Below, one piece after another: positions 29,750 to 39,740 of a stretch of DNA of 64,000 nt. Below the pieces are notes generated by a model. That model did not search any database and was not told the origin of the DNA. It was given only the letters and a program-made list of their open reading frames with translations. A program made the translations under genes and the position numbers. The DNA comes from Terebella lapidaria (lineage: Eukaryota; Annelida; Polychaeta; Terebellida; Terebellidae), in assembly GCA_949152475.1 (NCBI GenBank), contig OX424556.1:53154451-53218450 (forward strand), in the 5' to 3' direction. Position 1 is the stretch's first letter. Every line of letters starts with the position of its first letter.

Positions 29750-32367
29750 CAATGTTGGTCCCCAACATGTTCCGCCCGCGCCCAAAATGCTCGAAACCCG
29801 ACGAAGGCTTCGCATGGCGGGGGCCGGAAGAAGGCACGATGGCAACGCCCGGAAGTCACGGCGCAAACACTAGGACTTTAAGAGTCCCTTTTGGAAGAAT
29901 GGGGAACTACCCCCGGACTTATGGAGTAAACTATAACGCGCTTTGCAATTTTGAATAAATCCTCATAAACAAGCTAAAATTTTGACCGAGGTGGTCCAAA
30001 ACCGTGTGATGACCTTGAAAGGTCATCCATTATAAAAGGACGGTGTGTCGAGTCTTTGGAATATCTTTAAGGTTAGACTTTAAATTTAGAAATTTTGTAA
30101 AACGACACACCGAGTGATCAAAAGTGATAGTACCTCTAAAATGTTGCCGACCGCCCTGCCGGCCGGCTCCTCAGATCCGCAGAGCGGGTCTGAGGCAGGG
30201 CGGAGCCGCGGAAGCGACTCCGGCACGCCCGCATGACATATGTACATCTAGCAGACACACATACACCTGCGGACAGCTGTCGCAGACAGCTATCAAAGCC
30301 AACGCGGCAAGCCGCATCGACTGCCAGTATCTGTATACTGCAACCCGCACAGGCCTGTGTACAGACACGCAGATGGACGGACGTCTGCACTTTCATGCAG
30401 CCGCCCGCCCGCCCGCACATCTTCAGCACGGCCCGCATGGGGAGTTTACAACTGACAAAATCACCCGCATCTCGAACACCGGACACGCGGATCCCGCGGA
30501 ATTCAGCGCCGCATCGGCGGACGAAATGCGGATGGCACAAAACACATGTGCTACACATCTGGAGATTAATGAAAATCCGAGAACGACATTTTTACATATA
30601 TATACATGTAACAAATGACAGCTATACTACACGTGCAGCAATGCACGCGGTGTCGCTGCAAAACTCTGTCCCCGGTCATACTGACACACTGCCGTACCAA
30701 CATACAAACACCATAAAACTCATGCGGAGGCAGTCATTTCCCTCCGGTGACTCCAAATCAAACCATGTATACGGGTAGAAACGCATTTCTATCCCGGGGG
30801 ACCTCGCAAATAACTACAGTAATTAAGATCAGTCATTAGCTAAAGCTTCCGCACTGGCGGTAAATGACGTGAAATTAATCACCAAAGCAAGGTAGAAATT
30901 GGGCATAAAATTGACAGTAACCACTAACTTGTGGCTTGTACGAATATGTCAGACGAAAACAACAATAAATTGCCGTTCTCCAGTCTTTTCAAATATCACA
31001 GCAATCCGTCACTGTCAAAATTAGCGCAATCCCTTACACCCCTCTCGCGAAAGCAGAAATCTCCCGATTTCTTACTCTCTTTTGCACCGGAAAGGAAATT
31101 TCACATACTTGTCTCACTTTGTATCAGTAAATGAGCAAGAACAGAATTCTCCAGAGACATGCCGCACACTTGTGGCTTATAATCCTCCCATAAATAATAA
31201 ATGAGATGGAAAATAAACAAAATCACTCCCCATAGCCGCTGGCACGCTTACAGGGCGATCGGACATACCCATGACGTCCGGACAGACAATCGGGCGCCCT
31301 ATGGGCGTTTGCAAAGCGCCCACTAGCAACCCCGACGTACTGCCCGGCCGCGGAGCGGTGCCCGGTCCAGCCCAGAGCCTCCTCAAACGACTACCGGAGC
31401 GCGGAGCCAATAGATTTAGACGCGGAGCCGGCATGGTCCATAACCGCACTGGTTAGGGGGCGAACCCTTCATACCGGCGCCCAATCTAGAGGCGCCCAAA
31501 GATGGTGAAAGCAATAGCCGGCGGACGTCCGGGGCTGCCCGCGGACGGAGTCCAGGCCGGACGTCTACCATTGTACGGCGTATTGCCCTTATCCAATGAA
31601 GATGAAATTGGAATTAGAAGCCACCACAAGTGTTGCGCATGTAATATACGACCCCCTTCTTAGAAGGAGGCCGGGGTTCCGGTCATTCCGGCCGGACCGC
31701 GTATTATAAGGTACGATCCGGACGAGAACGAGCGTCACCCGCTGCCGCGGCTGGTCCGCACACGCGGACTTAACAACCGCTCCATTATCATAATGGATAG
31801 TCGGTTTCCTGCCGTAAGAAACCTTAATCTACTATAACCGCAATTACAGTAGTGGCTCACGGGGGATAACTACACCGAAGTGCGTCATCTTAAAGCGCCG
31901 CGGACGCCGGACGAGTCACGCGGACGAACCGCGGACATCAGTCCTCATCGGCGGACACTATCCCCGCGTCCAGAGCCAGTTCCCCAAATCCGTGGGAAGA
32001 CGCTTCTCCCGTAGCGGACGTAAATCCCAACCTCAGTCTGGCCATATAAGAGGTTGTCCCGGGACCAGGGGCGTCCGGCCGAATCAGTAAATTCGTCCGG
32101 CCAGCGTAACCGTTGTACGGATTACGCCGGACAGCCGTCCACAAGGTGCGGACCGGCCATCCGCACGTCCCTGGCGCTAGAAACTACAGGAGGGCGGATG
32201 CGGAGCGGCGGCGTTACGACATGAAAGTCTCCGCGGACCTCAACTCCGAAGATGGCCACAAAGTAGCCACCCGCGGAGGTAAGTCGTGCGGACTCTCACG
32301 GAACGACCTAAAACCCGTCCGTAGTATGATCGACGGGTACCGCAGACGCATCCGCATGGGCGGAAGG
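29750..32367. other. Long non-coding segment between pol and the 3' LTR
   Basis: About 2.6 kb without a supported ORF on the element's coding strand. Plus-strand frames such as 30124-30618 and 30233-30778 show no known domain, overlap each other and sit in GC-rich, codon-like-biased DNA, so I do not call them genes. Features seen: a second purine tract (minus strand, 31651-31662), the inverted pair GGTGTGTCG / CGACACACC (about 30041-30111) and the palindrome TGACCTTGAAAGGTCA (30010-30025). Confidence 0.55.
31651..31662 (-). other. Second polypurine tract (possible internal primer)
   Basis: The minus strand reads TAAGAAGGGGGT, matching the core of the tract next to the 3' LTR. It lies about 1.9 kb upstream of that tract in the element's own direction. 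Priming activity is not shown. Confidence 0.45.
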
Positions 32368-35300
32368 TTATTCCCACCCATACCGGGCTGGCGCACGTGG
32401 TTTCCGGCGTGGCCGCCCGTCATCCGCAGGTACTGGAGGGAGTGGAGGTACCTGCGGATCGCCGTCATCTGGCTGATAGCCACCCAGCCCATCATCTGAC
32501 GGGTCAGAGAGGTCCGGGAGGCCCACCATACGGCGCACACGCTCGTCCGGAGTCCGCGGATGCTGACCGGACGGATCCCATACGGGAGCATCATCCGGTT
32601 CCGCATCTTGAATTAGCGGATCCATGACCAGCGGGCCCTCGTACTTCTTCAGATTATCGATATGGACAACCAGAACCCTGTCCGGATCGGAATCCCTCCG
32701 GATCCGGTAGTCCACATCTGTCACCTGTTTCAGTACGGTAAACGGGCCTATCCACGGCTTAGCAAATTTATTGCCTTGCTTAAGCGGCGGATAATAGTAG
32801 CGCACCTTGTCGCCTTCCGCAAAAGCTGGCCTACCCTTAGCATGGGCGTCATAGCCTCGCTTCTGCCGGAGGGCAGACTTGTCCAGGCGCGCGCGCGCGA
32901 AATCATGGGCGTTCGCCAGGGCGCGGCGAATCCACTCCACGTATTCCGGACCGCACTGGGGTACTGCGCCGGTCTCTGCCGCAGTTGGATACATAATATC
33001 CACGGGCAAATTTAGCTCCCGGCCGTACAACATCGCGTGCGGAGTAACTCCGGTCGAAGAGTGGACCGACGACCTGTACGCCATTAAGACATACGGGAGG
33101 TGGTCATCCCAATCATTCGCACGATCATTCACAAAGGCCGCCAGCATGTTGAGGACCAATCGATTAAAGCGTTCGACCTGGCCATCAGACTGGGGCCTGT
33201 AGGGGGTGGTCCGCACCTTGGTACTGCCTAGCATCTGTGCTAGGTTTCGGAACAGGTTGCTCTCAAATTGCGTGCCCTGATCCGAATGTACCTGTTTAGG
33301 TACCCCATGGTACACCACCCATCTATTCACCAATAACCGAGCTACCTCGTCCGCAGTCTGGCGGCGCAGTGGGTAGGCGTCGGTATACTTGGTAAAATAG
33401 TCGGATATCACCAGGATGTACCGGAAACCGCGCGGGGTGACCCGGTGGGTATCCAGTATATCCAGAGCTATCCGATCAAACGGCGCGCCCGCCTTAACCG
33501 TGGTTAAGGGGTGGCGGCCAGGAGTCGGGACTCCTTTGCGAGCTTGACACCGAGGGCAGGCTGCGCACCACCGTTGCACGTCCAAGCCGCTACCAGGCCA
33601 ATGAAAGCGCTGTTGTAGCCTATGGACGGTCCTCCGGATTCCCAAGTGACCGGTCACCCGGAGGTCATGCAACTGGTGGAGTACTTCTTTCCGCAGCTCC
33701 GCCGGAAGCACCAACTGCCATATTGGAGGCAGTGGGGTCGGTGGCTCATAGCGCCGGTACAGGAGGCCATCCCTCAAGGAGAGTCGTTCCCACTGAGATA
33801 CTAGAGACAAGGTCTCCTCCCTGTAGGTCTTCCGCTCATCCTTCAAGGGCTTCTGGCCGGCCTCAAGGGCTGTGATTACCGGTGCCAGAGCTCTGTCAGC
33901 TCTCTGCGCCGCAGCTATCTGCGCCGGAGAGTAGCCACCCAAGTAATTAGGCTCCTCATCCGTCGCGTCCGGCTGCGCCGCAGCGGCCATCACCACAGGG
34001 GGCAAGGACCGCTCATACTCAGACTCTCCAGAGGACGAGGGTACCCACGAGGAGTACACCGCCGGACTCGAGGAAGACTCGCTGGAGCTGAGCCGCACCT
34101 CCGCTTCATATGCGGGACGCCCTCGCCGATATCGGCGGGTCCGCGCGCGGAGATGAGCCCTAGACGCTCCGGCCGCCGTGTTGTTAGAGGGGGCGGCGGC
34201 CTGCGGTCTCCCCGGAACGTCCAATTCCGAGTCTGAGGACGAATCCGCGGCTTGCTGGAATGGTGCCATCCCTGCACAACCCGGATTCTTGCACTTATGA
34301 CAACGGGACAGGCCGTCCGCGTTGCCGTGCAACTTACCAGCGCGATGCTCTATCTGCATGTCATACTCTTGAAGTTTGACGAGCCACCGCGCCACCAAGC
34401 CATCGGCCTCACTATAGTTGAGGAGCCATCTCAGCGAACTATGATCAGTCCGCAAGCGGAAATGGCGTCCCAACAAATAGTGCCGGAAGCGCTTGGTCAT
34501 CGTAACCACCGCGAGCAACTCGCGATGAGTGGTACAGTAGTTCATTTGAGAGCGGCTCAAGGCCACACTCGCATAAGCTACTACCCGCTCTTGCCCGTCC
34601 ACGATCTGCGAGAGGACACCGCCGAGCGCGAAGTTACTCGCATCGGTGTCCAAGATGAACTCGCAGTCCGGACGAGGGTGCCGCAGCACCGGGGCCACTA
34701 CCAAGGCCTGCCGGAGTCCCGAGAAGGCGTTAGCCTGCTCGGCGGACCAAACAAAATCGGCGCCCTTTTCCGTGAGGATAGTAAGGGGACGCGCGATCTC
34801 CGCAAAGCCGCGAATAAACCTGCGGTGGTAGCTCGCGAAGCCCAAGAAGGACCTCACGTCCGCCACGTTGCAGGGCGGAGGCCATTTCTGCACGGCCGCC
34901 ACCTTTGCGGGGTCTGGTCTCACTCCGGTGCCCGTTACCATGAAGCCCAAGTACAGGATTTCCTGCGCGAATAGCTCGCACTTACTTGGCTTCAATTTAA
35001 GCCCTGCTCCGCGGATGCGATGGAGCACCATCTGGAGGTTGGTGAGGGTTTCCTCGAACGACCGGCCATACACGACGACATCGTCGATGTAGACCATACA
35101 TCGCTTCCAGAGGAACCCTTTGAGTACCATCTCCATGAGGCGCTCGAACGTCGCTGGTGCGTTACAGAGCCCGAACGGCATTACCTTGAATTGGTAGAGC
35201 CCGTTCTTGGTAACGAAGGCAGTCTTCGCCCGATCACTCTCCTCCATCTCCACCTGCCAATACCCGGAGGCCAGATCCAGAGCACAGAAATAGTGCGACC

Positions 35301-36963
35301 CGGCCAGGGCATCGAAGGTATCCTCAATGTGCGGGAGAGGATATGAGTCCTTCCGCGTGGCATCGTTGAGTTTCCGATAGTCCACGCAGAACCTCCACGA
35401 GCCGTCCTTCTTCTTCACCATAACCACCGGACTGGCCCAAGGGCTGTCACTGGGTTCGATGATGTCCAAGTCGAGCATCTTTTGCACCTCCTGGTCTATG
35501 ACCTCTTGGTGCACTATTGCTGCCCGACGAAGACGCTGCTTGAGAGGACGCTCGTCCACGAGGTCGATGCGGTGCTTGGCGACGTCAGTCTTGCCAACCG
35601 CACCATCAGGACCCATGAACACATCCGCATACTGCCGCAGCAGTCTGCGGAGCGCTTGGCGCTGCTCTTCATCCAGCCGGTCCTTCGGAACCCGAGATTC
35701 CAAATGGTCCGGCAGGGTGAACGGATCATCTCCGGCGGCCGCCGCCGCGCACGCAGCGCGGCAGACCGGATCGTCGGGGATGACACGACTCGAAGCCGCG
35801 GGAATAGCAGTAGCTGCTATGCATCCGCGCTTCAGTACAATCGGAGCATCCGTAGGATTCACCACAAGGCTGGGCATCGCGCGGGGGTTGGACATGACCA
35901 GGGCCCCACCCAGCACGAGCCCAGTTCCTGCGGCGAAACTGCTCACGGGTTGCACTATACACGGACGACCATCGAGGGGCATGCGGGGACGCCGCGGCCT
36001 CGTCTCGATGATCATCTCACTCATCGGCGGCACTACTACAGTGCGCGATGTCCGCATCTGGAATGAATGCATCGGGCCCGAGCGGAAGAGGAAGTGTGTG
36101 TCCTCTCCCATCCGGAACTCGCCAGCGCTAAAGTTGGCAATCACCCGGTGGACCCGTAGGAAATTCATCCCAATTATCCCGGCCGCTCCGATATCCGCCA
36201 CGATCGCCTCTGTCAGATACACCTTGTCCCCAAGGGTAATAGGCAGATCGATGATGCCATGGATACGGATGCGGTTGTCTCCCGCTCCGTAGAGCTTGTA
36301 TGGTCCGGGATCTCGCAACTCAAGGTTGCGGAGTGCGGGCTCCTTCCTAAACGTTCCGGCGGCCACGAGGGTCACCTCCGAGCCTGAGTCTATGAGGAAC
36401 CGGACCGGCTCCCGTCCGAAGGACAGGGGCAGGTACCAGCAGGGGTCCCTCACCAGCGCGCAGGTCGGGCGATACCTTTCGCACGCGCTGGGCTCATCTA
36501 CGGAGTCCTCGCCATCCGCCTCAGCCGCGGAGGAGCTAGACTGGTCTCCAAGGACTACTTCCGGAGAAGTCATATCCACTTGGGGTCCGTCCTGCTCATC
36601 AGCGGGTGGGGCGGCATCGTCTGCCACCGAACAACTATCCCCGGACGCAGTGTTGGTCGCCACCACGTCCGGATCTAGTTTCCCTGCCGCGGGTTCCGAT
36701 TCTGCTGTCCCGGAGGACCAGACCGGAAGGAATTCCTCCGTTGCGGGCCAGGGAGAGCTCCCTGGTATCCGCGCGACCGCAGGCGTTCCAACAACTCCGG
36801 ACACTTCAGCCAAAAGTGTCCCTGCTTTCCGCAGAAGTAGCAGGGACGGTTCTGAGCTGGTCCGGAGGTGAACGCGCAACATTCTGCGGCTCCCGGAGCT
36901 TCGAGCCCGGCGCAGTGCGCAATCATCTGCGCGGCGCCGAGGTCGTATTCCTCTATGTCGCAC
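32368..36963 (-). CDS. pol: Gypsy pol polyprotein (protease, RT, RNase H, integrase)
   Basis: The open frame is 1,531 codons, but translated Pol should begin at the frameshift site (36678-36684), giving about 1,440 residues fused to Gag; the first ~95 residues overlap gag. Domains by residue of the open frame: aspartic protease FLIDSGSEVTLV (~189); RT FCVDYRKLND (~527) and YIDDVVVYG (~627); RNase H EFILDTDASNFALGG (~772); integrase zinc finger H...H...CAACPRC (~1095-1140) and catalytic D,D-E (IALDIL ~1166, HSDQGTQF ~1226, VERFNRL ~1263). A GPY/F-like WIGPFTVL follows, then HIDNLKKYEG; no chromodomain is seen. The order RT-RNase H-integrase defines Gypsy/Ty3. All catalytic residues are present. 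Confidence 0.95.
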   Translation of the reverse strand: MRHRGIRPRRRADDCALRRARSSGSRRMLRVHLRTSSEPSLLLLRKAGTLLAEVSGVVGTPAVARIPGSSPWPATEEFLPVWSSGTAESEPAAGKLDPDVVATNTASGDSCSVADDAAPPADEQDGPQVDMTSPEVVLGDQSSSSAAEADGEDSVDEPSACERYRPTCALVRDPCWYLPLSFGREPVRFLIDSGSEVTLVAAGTFRKEPALRNLELRDPGPYKLYGAGDNRIRIHGIIDLPITLGDKVYLTEAIVADIGAAGIIGMNFLRVHRVIANFSAGEFRMGEDTHFLFRSGPMHSFQMRTSRTVVVPPMSEMIIETRPRRPRMPLDGRPCIVQPVSSFAAGTGLVLGGALVMSNPRAMPSLVVNPTDAPIVLKRGCIAATAIPAASSRVIPDDPVCRAACAAAAAGDDPFTLPDHLESRVPKDRLDEEQRQALRRLLRQYADVFMGPDGAVGKTDVAKHRIDLVDERPLKQRLRRAAIVHQEVIDQEVQKMLDLDIIEPSDSPWASPVVMVKKKDGSWRFCVDYRKLNDATRKDSYPLPHIEDTFDALAGSHYFCALDLASGYWQVEMEESDRAKTAFVTKNGLYQFKVMPFGLCNAPATFERLMEMVLKGFLWKRCMVYIDDVVVYGRSFEETLTNLQMVLHRIRGAGLKLKPSKCELFAQEILYLGFMVTGTGVRPDPAKVAAVQKWPPPCNVADVRSFLGFASYHRRFIRGFAEIARPLTILTEKGADFVWSAEQANAFSGLRQALVVAPVLRHPRPDCEFILDTDASNFALGGVLSQIVDGQERVVAYASVALSRSQMNYCTTHRELLAVVTMTKRFRHYLLGRHFRLRTDHSSLRWLLNYSEADGLVARWLVKLQEYDMQIEHRAGKLHGNADGLSRCHKCKNPGCAGMAPFQQAADSSSDSELDVPGRPQAAAPSNNTAAGASRAHLRARTRRYRRGRPAYEAEVRLSSSESSSSPAVYSSWVPSSSGESEYERSLPPVVMAAAAQPDATDEEPNYLGGYSPAQIAAAQRADRALAPVITALEAGQKPLKDERKTYREETLSLVSQWERLSLRDGLLYRRYEPPTPLPPIWQLVLPAELRKEVLHQLHDLRVTGHLGIRRTVHRLQQRFHWPGSGLDVQRWCAACPRCQARKGVPTPGRHPLTTVKAGAPFDRIALDILDTHRVTPRGFRYILVISDYFTKYTDAYPLRRQTADEVARLLVNRWVVYHGVPKQVHSDQGTQFESNLFRNLAQMLGSTKVRTTPYRPQSDGQVERFNRLVLNMLAAFVNDRANDWDDHLPYVLMAYRSSVHSSTGVTPHAMLYGRELNLPVDIMYPTAAETGAVPQCGPEYVEWIRRALANAHDFARARLDKSALRQKRGYDAHAKGRPAFAEGDKVRYYYPPLKQGNKFAKPWIGPFTVLKQVTDVDYRIRRDSDPDRVLVVHIDNLKKYEGPLVMDPLIQDAEPDDAPVWDPSGQHPRTPDERVRRMVGLPDLSDPSDDGLGGYQPDDGDPQVPPLPPVPADDGRPRRKPRAPARYGWE

Positions 36964-38891
36964 TCGTCCGAAGGCGAGTGCGGCGCGGCGACCGGTGCCG
37001 CAGGTGCGGGCGCCCCTGTAGAGGGTGCCGGCGCACTAACCCACTGCTGGGTAGGTTCCCTGGCGGGTTCCCGGACGACCGGGTCCTGCCACGGGGTTAC
37101 CTGCGATGCCTTGACCGGAGGAGGAGTCGCCACCTGCGCGGGTACAGCCGGGGCCGGAGCCGAGGCTGGAGGCAACTGTCTAGGACGGACAGCCATCTCA
37201 AGCGCAAGTGCGGAGTCTATCGCCTCCTCCATCGATCGCTTTTCATGGGTGGCCAGCCCGTACGCTAGGTGGTAAGGCTGGCCATCGATGAACTGATCGA
37301 TCAGCATCGTCTCGAACCGTCTGGAGTCCATGTCCGGAAAGGCTTTCCGGCCGAGTATGCGTAAGCTGTACGCATAGTCTGTCACGGACTCAGTCGGCTG
37401 GCGGATACGCGCCTTGAACTCTCGTTCAGACTGCCGCCGATTGGTCGTCGGCGGGAACAGCAGGCGAAGTTGACGAGCAACCTCGCCGAACGTCACTGTT
37501 CCTACCGGCAGACACGGCATCACGCGGAGAGCTTTCCCTTCCAGGCTCCCCGCGAGGACGTGTCCAGCCTCAGGCTGGGACCATCCTTCGTACACGGCGG
37601 TACGCCATACCTGGAGCAAGTAGTCCTCCAAGTCGGCGTTATCCCCGTTGAACCGTTTCCGCCACGAAGAGTGGTCGGGCCCGTCATCGCGTTTGTTACG
37701 CGCCCGACGTGCGGTCCCGGCTCCGGGGTCGTCCGTGTACTGCGGCAAGTTCCGCGCGCTTCCCACGCCTGCGGCGGAGTCTGCCGGAGCAAACATCGAC
37801 GCCGCGGACATAGGAGCAGGGAAGCTCACGTTTGCCGCCGGGATCATTCCCGCTGAAAACCCACTCTGGCTAGGTGCGGGCGGGGCTCCCATCGAACCTA
37901 CTGGGTAGGCTCCAGAAGGGGCGGCAAAGCTTGGGGCCGAAGCCGCCTGTTGCCACTGCCCGTCCGACACACTGTACGTGCCAGGGTAAGTCGACCACGC
38001 GGCTTGCGCTCCAACCGTCGGAACGGTCGACGCGGTCGCCAACGTGGTGCCTCCGAGCCGCGGGGCAGGCGCGGGTCCCATTGCGGGGGCCACTGGCGCC
38101 TGCGGACTCGGCAGGACTTGGGGAGGGGCTACTGGCCCAGACATCCCCGGACTTAGGGTGACCGACGGGTCAACGCTCGAATGCAGCTGATTCCGCTTGA
38201 ACAGTACAAGCGCCTCGGAAATCAGCCACCTCTCCCTCTCCGTCAAAGGCCCCGAGTTGCCTTGTGACAGCGGAGAAGGGGAGCGGTTCCGCCGGTCTGA
38301 TCGTCCCTGATGGGGCGACCGGGCGCGGTCATAGCGCCCGAGGGGAGCCAGCTCACCAAGTGCGTCGGTGAGCTGATCCACCACACTGCCCGGTGCGGAC
38401 CGACCAGAACCCATGCCAGAGGCCCGCGAGGGAGCCCACCCGGCCGGGTGCGGCATCTGGTAAGACTGGTCCGCTCGTCCAGAAGGACCCGCATGCATCG
38501 GCGCTCGATTCCGGACGCTCAAAGGCGTCTTATGGAAGGGTGCCGATTGCCACGGATCTGTTCTGGGCGCGGGCGGGCGCGGCGTAGAGCCGTTGCCAGC
38601 TCCACCCACCGCGCCTAACACGTCAAGGTCCGGCCTTGACGGCAACTCCTGCTGCGGCCCCGCGGGGCCCGACTCTACGTCCGAAGACGGAGCCAGGGAC
38701 GCCGGAGTCGTCTCCGCGGACGGGGTCTTGTCCACGGAGGTTTCCGCGCGTTCCTTCCGGCCGCCGGAGTCGTCCGGAGACGTCTCACGGGGGCTGTCGC
38801 GTGACCGGGTGTGGTCCGCGACACTTCCACCCTTATCCCTCCCCTTGGATTCATCGGCCTTATCTTTGGCCTTCTCTTTCGCTCTCGTCAT
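36675..38891 (-). CDS. gag: Gypsy gag with CCHC zinc knuckle
   Basis: The capsid precursor is 738 residues. The N-terminal ~400 residues are low-complexity, Pro/Ser/Gly-rich and charged. The capsid-like core (about 425-560) reads WRKRFNGDNADLEDYLLQVW and EREFKARIRQPTESVTDYAYSL. The nucleocapsid knuckle CYFCGKQGHFWLKC (CX2CX4HX4C) lies near the C-terminus. The ATG at 38889-38891 is about 100 bp after the primer site. The stop TAG at 36675-36677 directly follows a GGGAAAC heptamer. It overlaps the open pol frame by 289 bp. Longer than typical Gypsy gag because of the N-terminal extension. Confidence 0.92.
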   Translation of the reverse strand: MTRAKEKAKDKADESKGRDKGGSVADHTRSRDSPRETSPDDSGGRKERAETSVDKTPSAETTPASLAPSSDVESGPAGPQQELPSRPDLDVLGAVGGAGNGSTPRPPAPRTDPWQSAPFHKTPLSVRNRAPMHAGPSGRADQSYQMPHPAGWAPSRASGMGSGRSAPGSVVDQLTDALGELAPLGRYDRARSPHQGRSDRRNRSPSPLSQGNSGPLTERERWLISEALVLFKRNQLHSSVDPSVTLSPGMSGPVAPPQVLPSPQAPVAPAMGPAPAPRLGGTTLATASTVPTVGAQAAWSTYPGTYSVSDGQWQQAASAPSFAAPSGAYPVGSMGAPPAPSQSGFSAGMIPAANVSFPAPMSAASMFAPADSAAGVGSARNLPQYTDDPGAGTARRARNKRDDGPDHSSWRKRFNGDNADLEDYLLQVWRTAVYEGWSQPEAGHVLAGSLEGKALRVMPCLPVGTVTFGEVARQLRLLFPPTTNRRQSEREFKARIRQPTESVTDYAYSLRILGRKAFPDMDSRRFETMLIDQFIDGQPYHLAYGLATHEKRSMEEAIDSALALEMAVRPRQLPPASAPAPAVPAQVATPPPVKASQVTPWQDPVVREPAREPTQQWVSAPAPSTGAPAPAAPVAAPHSPSDECDIEEYDLGAAQMIAHCAGLEAPGAAECCAFTSGPAQNRPCYFCGKQGHFWLKCPELLERLRSRGYQGALPGPQRRNSFRSGPPGQQNRNPRQGN
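36678..36684 (-). promoter_or_regulatory. -1 ribosomal frameshift slippery site GGGAAAC
   Basis: On the minus strand the gag frame reads CAG GGA AAC TAG, placing the heptamer G GGA AAC (X XXY YYZ) just before the gag stop. A -1 slip continues as K-L-D-P-D into the open pol frame. The pol frame is -1 relative to gag, as required. Confidence 0.85.
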
Positions 38892-38992
38892 TTTTTTCGA
38901 GACGTCCTTGAGGAGCGGGCGATCCCCAGGGACTAAGGAGGCGACAACACTGTGACGGTAGGCTGCGATGGAACACTGTCGGACTGATCCTG

Positions 38993-39004
38993 GTCACGGC
39001 ACCA
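38993..39004 (-). other. Primer-binding site, tRNA-His type
   Basis: The plus strand reads GTCACGGCACCA, equal to the 3' end of a metazoan tRNA-His (acceptor GTCACGGCA plus CCA). On the element's strand this gives TGGTGCCGTGAC, one base inside the 5' LTR. The tRNA match rests on the known metazoan tRNA-His 3' end. Confidence 0.75.
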
Positions 39005-39005
39005 A

Positions 39006-39740
39006 TGTAAAGTTATTGACTACCGTCCGCTCTTCGGGATCCTCGAGGATAGTCCTCTCTCATCCGAGTCCTTGCGGACGCGCATCCGCTATTCCGGATC
39101 CTCGCGGCAGGGCCGCTCACCGGAGGTCGCGGCGGACACGGTAACTACTTCATCATTAACGGTAACCAGGTAACAGCCCACCCGACACTCCCAGGCCTAC
39201 GGACACCGTTCAGAAACTGGTTCATCACCACGGTGTTAACTGGCGGGGCCTGGCGAGCCGCGGTCTGCCTCGGGGACGGAACCCCGTACAGTCCGACATG
39301 CTGGCCAGAGCCTCTGTCACATGTCCCGGGAAGGGAGAGAGCTGGCGATCCACAGGGCCGAAGGCCCCCGAGTCAGCAACTCGTCTCTCCCAGCCCGGGC
39401 CTCCCCACGGAAATCGTCCCCAGGGCTCTAGGAGCCCACTACTCAGACCCAGGGAACACAAAGCTCATGGCGAGCCTCGTGTGCGTCCTAGTCTCGATCT
39501 TGGACAATCTCCTCGAACGAGTCGCTTCCAGTGTATATATAATACACCACAAACTGTAGGACGCACGCGAGGTTAAATCGATCCATTGTTATAGTTTACT
39601 GGAGCGTAAATTACAATACGTCGCCGTGGCAACGCACGCTCGAACGGAGCATGTCAAAACAAGGCCAAGTACAGAAAGGCCACATAAATGGCTTTTATGT
39701 TTACAATCACCTGCCGCGTGCTTAGGGCAAAATCGCCACA
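39006..39740 (-). repeat. 5' LTR of the Gypsy element
   Basis: It is identical, as far as I compared, to 29001-29735. On the element strand it starts TGTGGCGATTTTGCCC and ends CTTTACA. The TATA-like TATTATATATACA (about 39535-39550) would drive genomic RNA toward gag. The CAAG duplication follows at 39741-39744. Confidence 0.92.

Larger units (their letters stand above)
29001..39740 (-). mobile_element. Complete Gypsy-type LTR retrotransposon
   Basis: It spans 10.7 kb with 735-bp LTRs starting TGTAAAG and ending CGCCACA, flanked by CAAG on both sides. In minus orientation: 5' LTR, primer site, gag, -1 frameshift, pol (protease, RT, RNase H, integrase), a 2.6-kb non-coding segment, polypurine tract, 3' LTR. 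GC-rich compared with the AT-rich surroundings. Both ORFs are open from end to end and the LTRs appear identical where I compared them, so the insertion looks recent and possibly still competent. No env-like ORF was found. Confidence 0.93.

Noticed and set aside
30124-30778. Plus-strand frames of 164 and 181 residues between pol and the 3' LTR
   Set aside because: GC-rich DNA, overlapping frames on both strands, no recognisable domain, antisense to the element. Best explained as chance openness.
31651-31662. Remnant of another LTR element's 3' end at the second purine tract
   Set aside because: No LTR-like TG...CA repeat follows the tract, so I treat it as internal to the Gypsy element.
34252-36871. 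Several plus-strand frames of 190-277 residues opposite pol
   Set aside because: Shadows of the long GC-rich pol frame. All conserved motifs are in the minus-strand frame.
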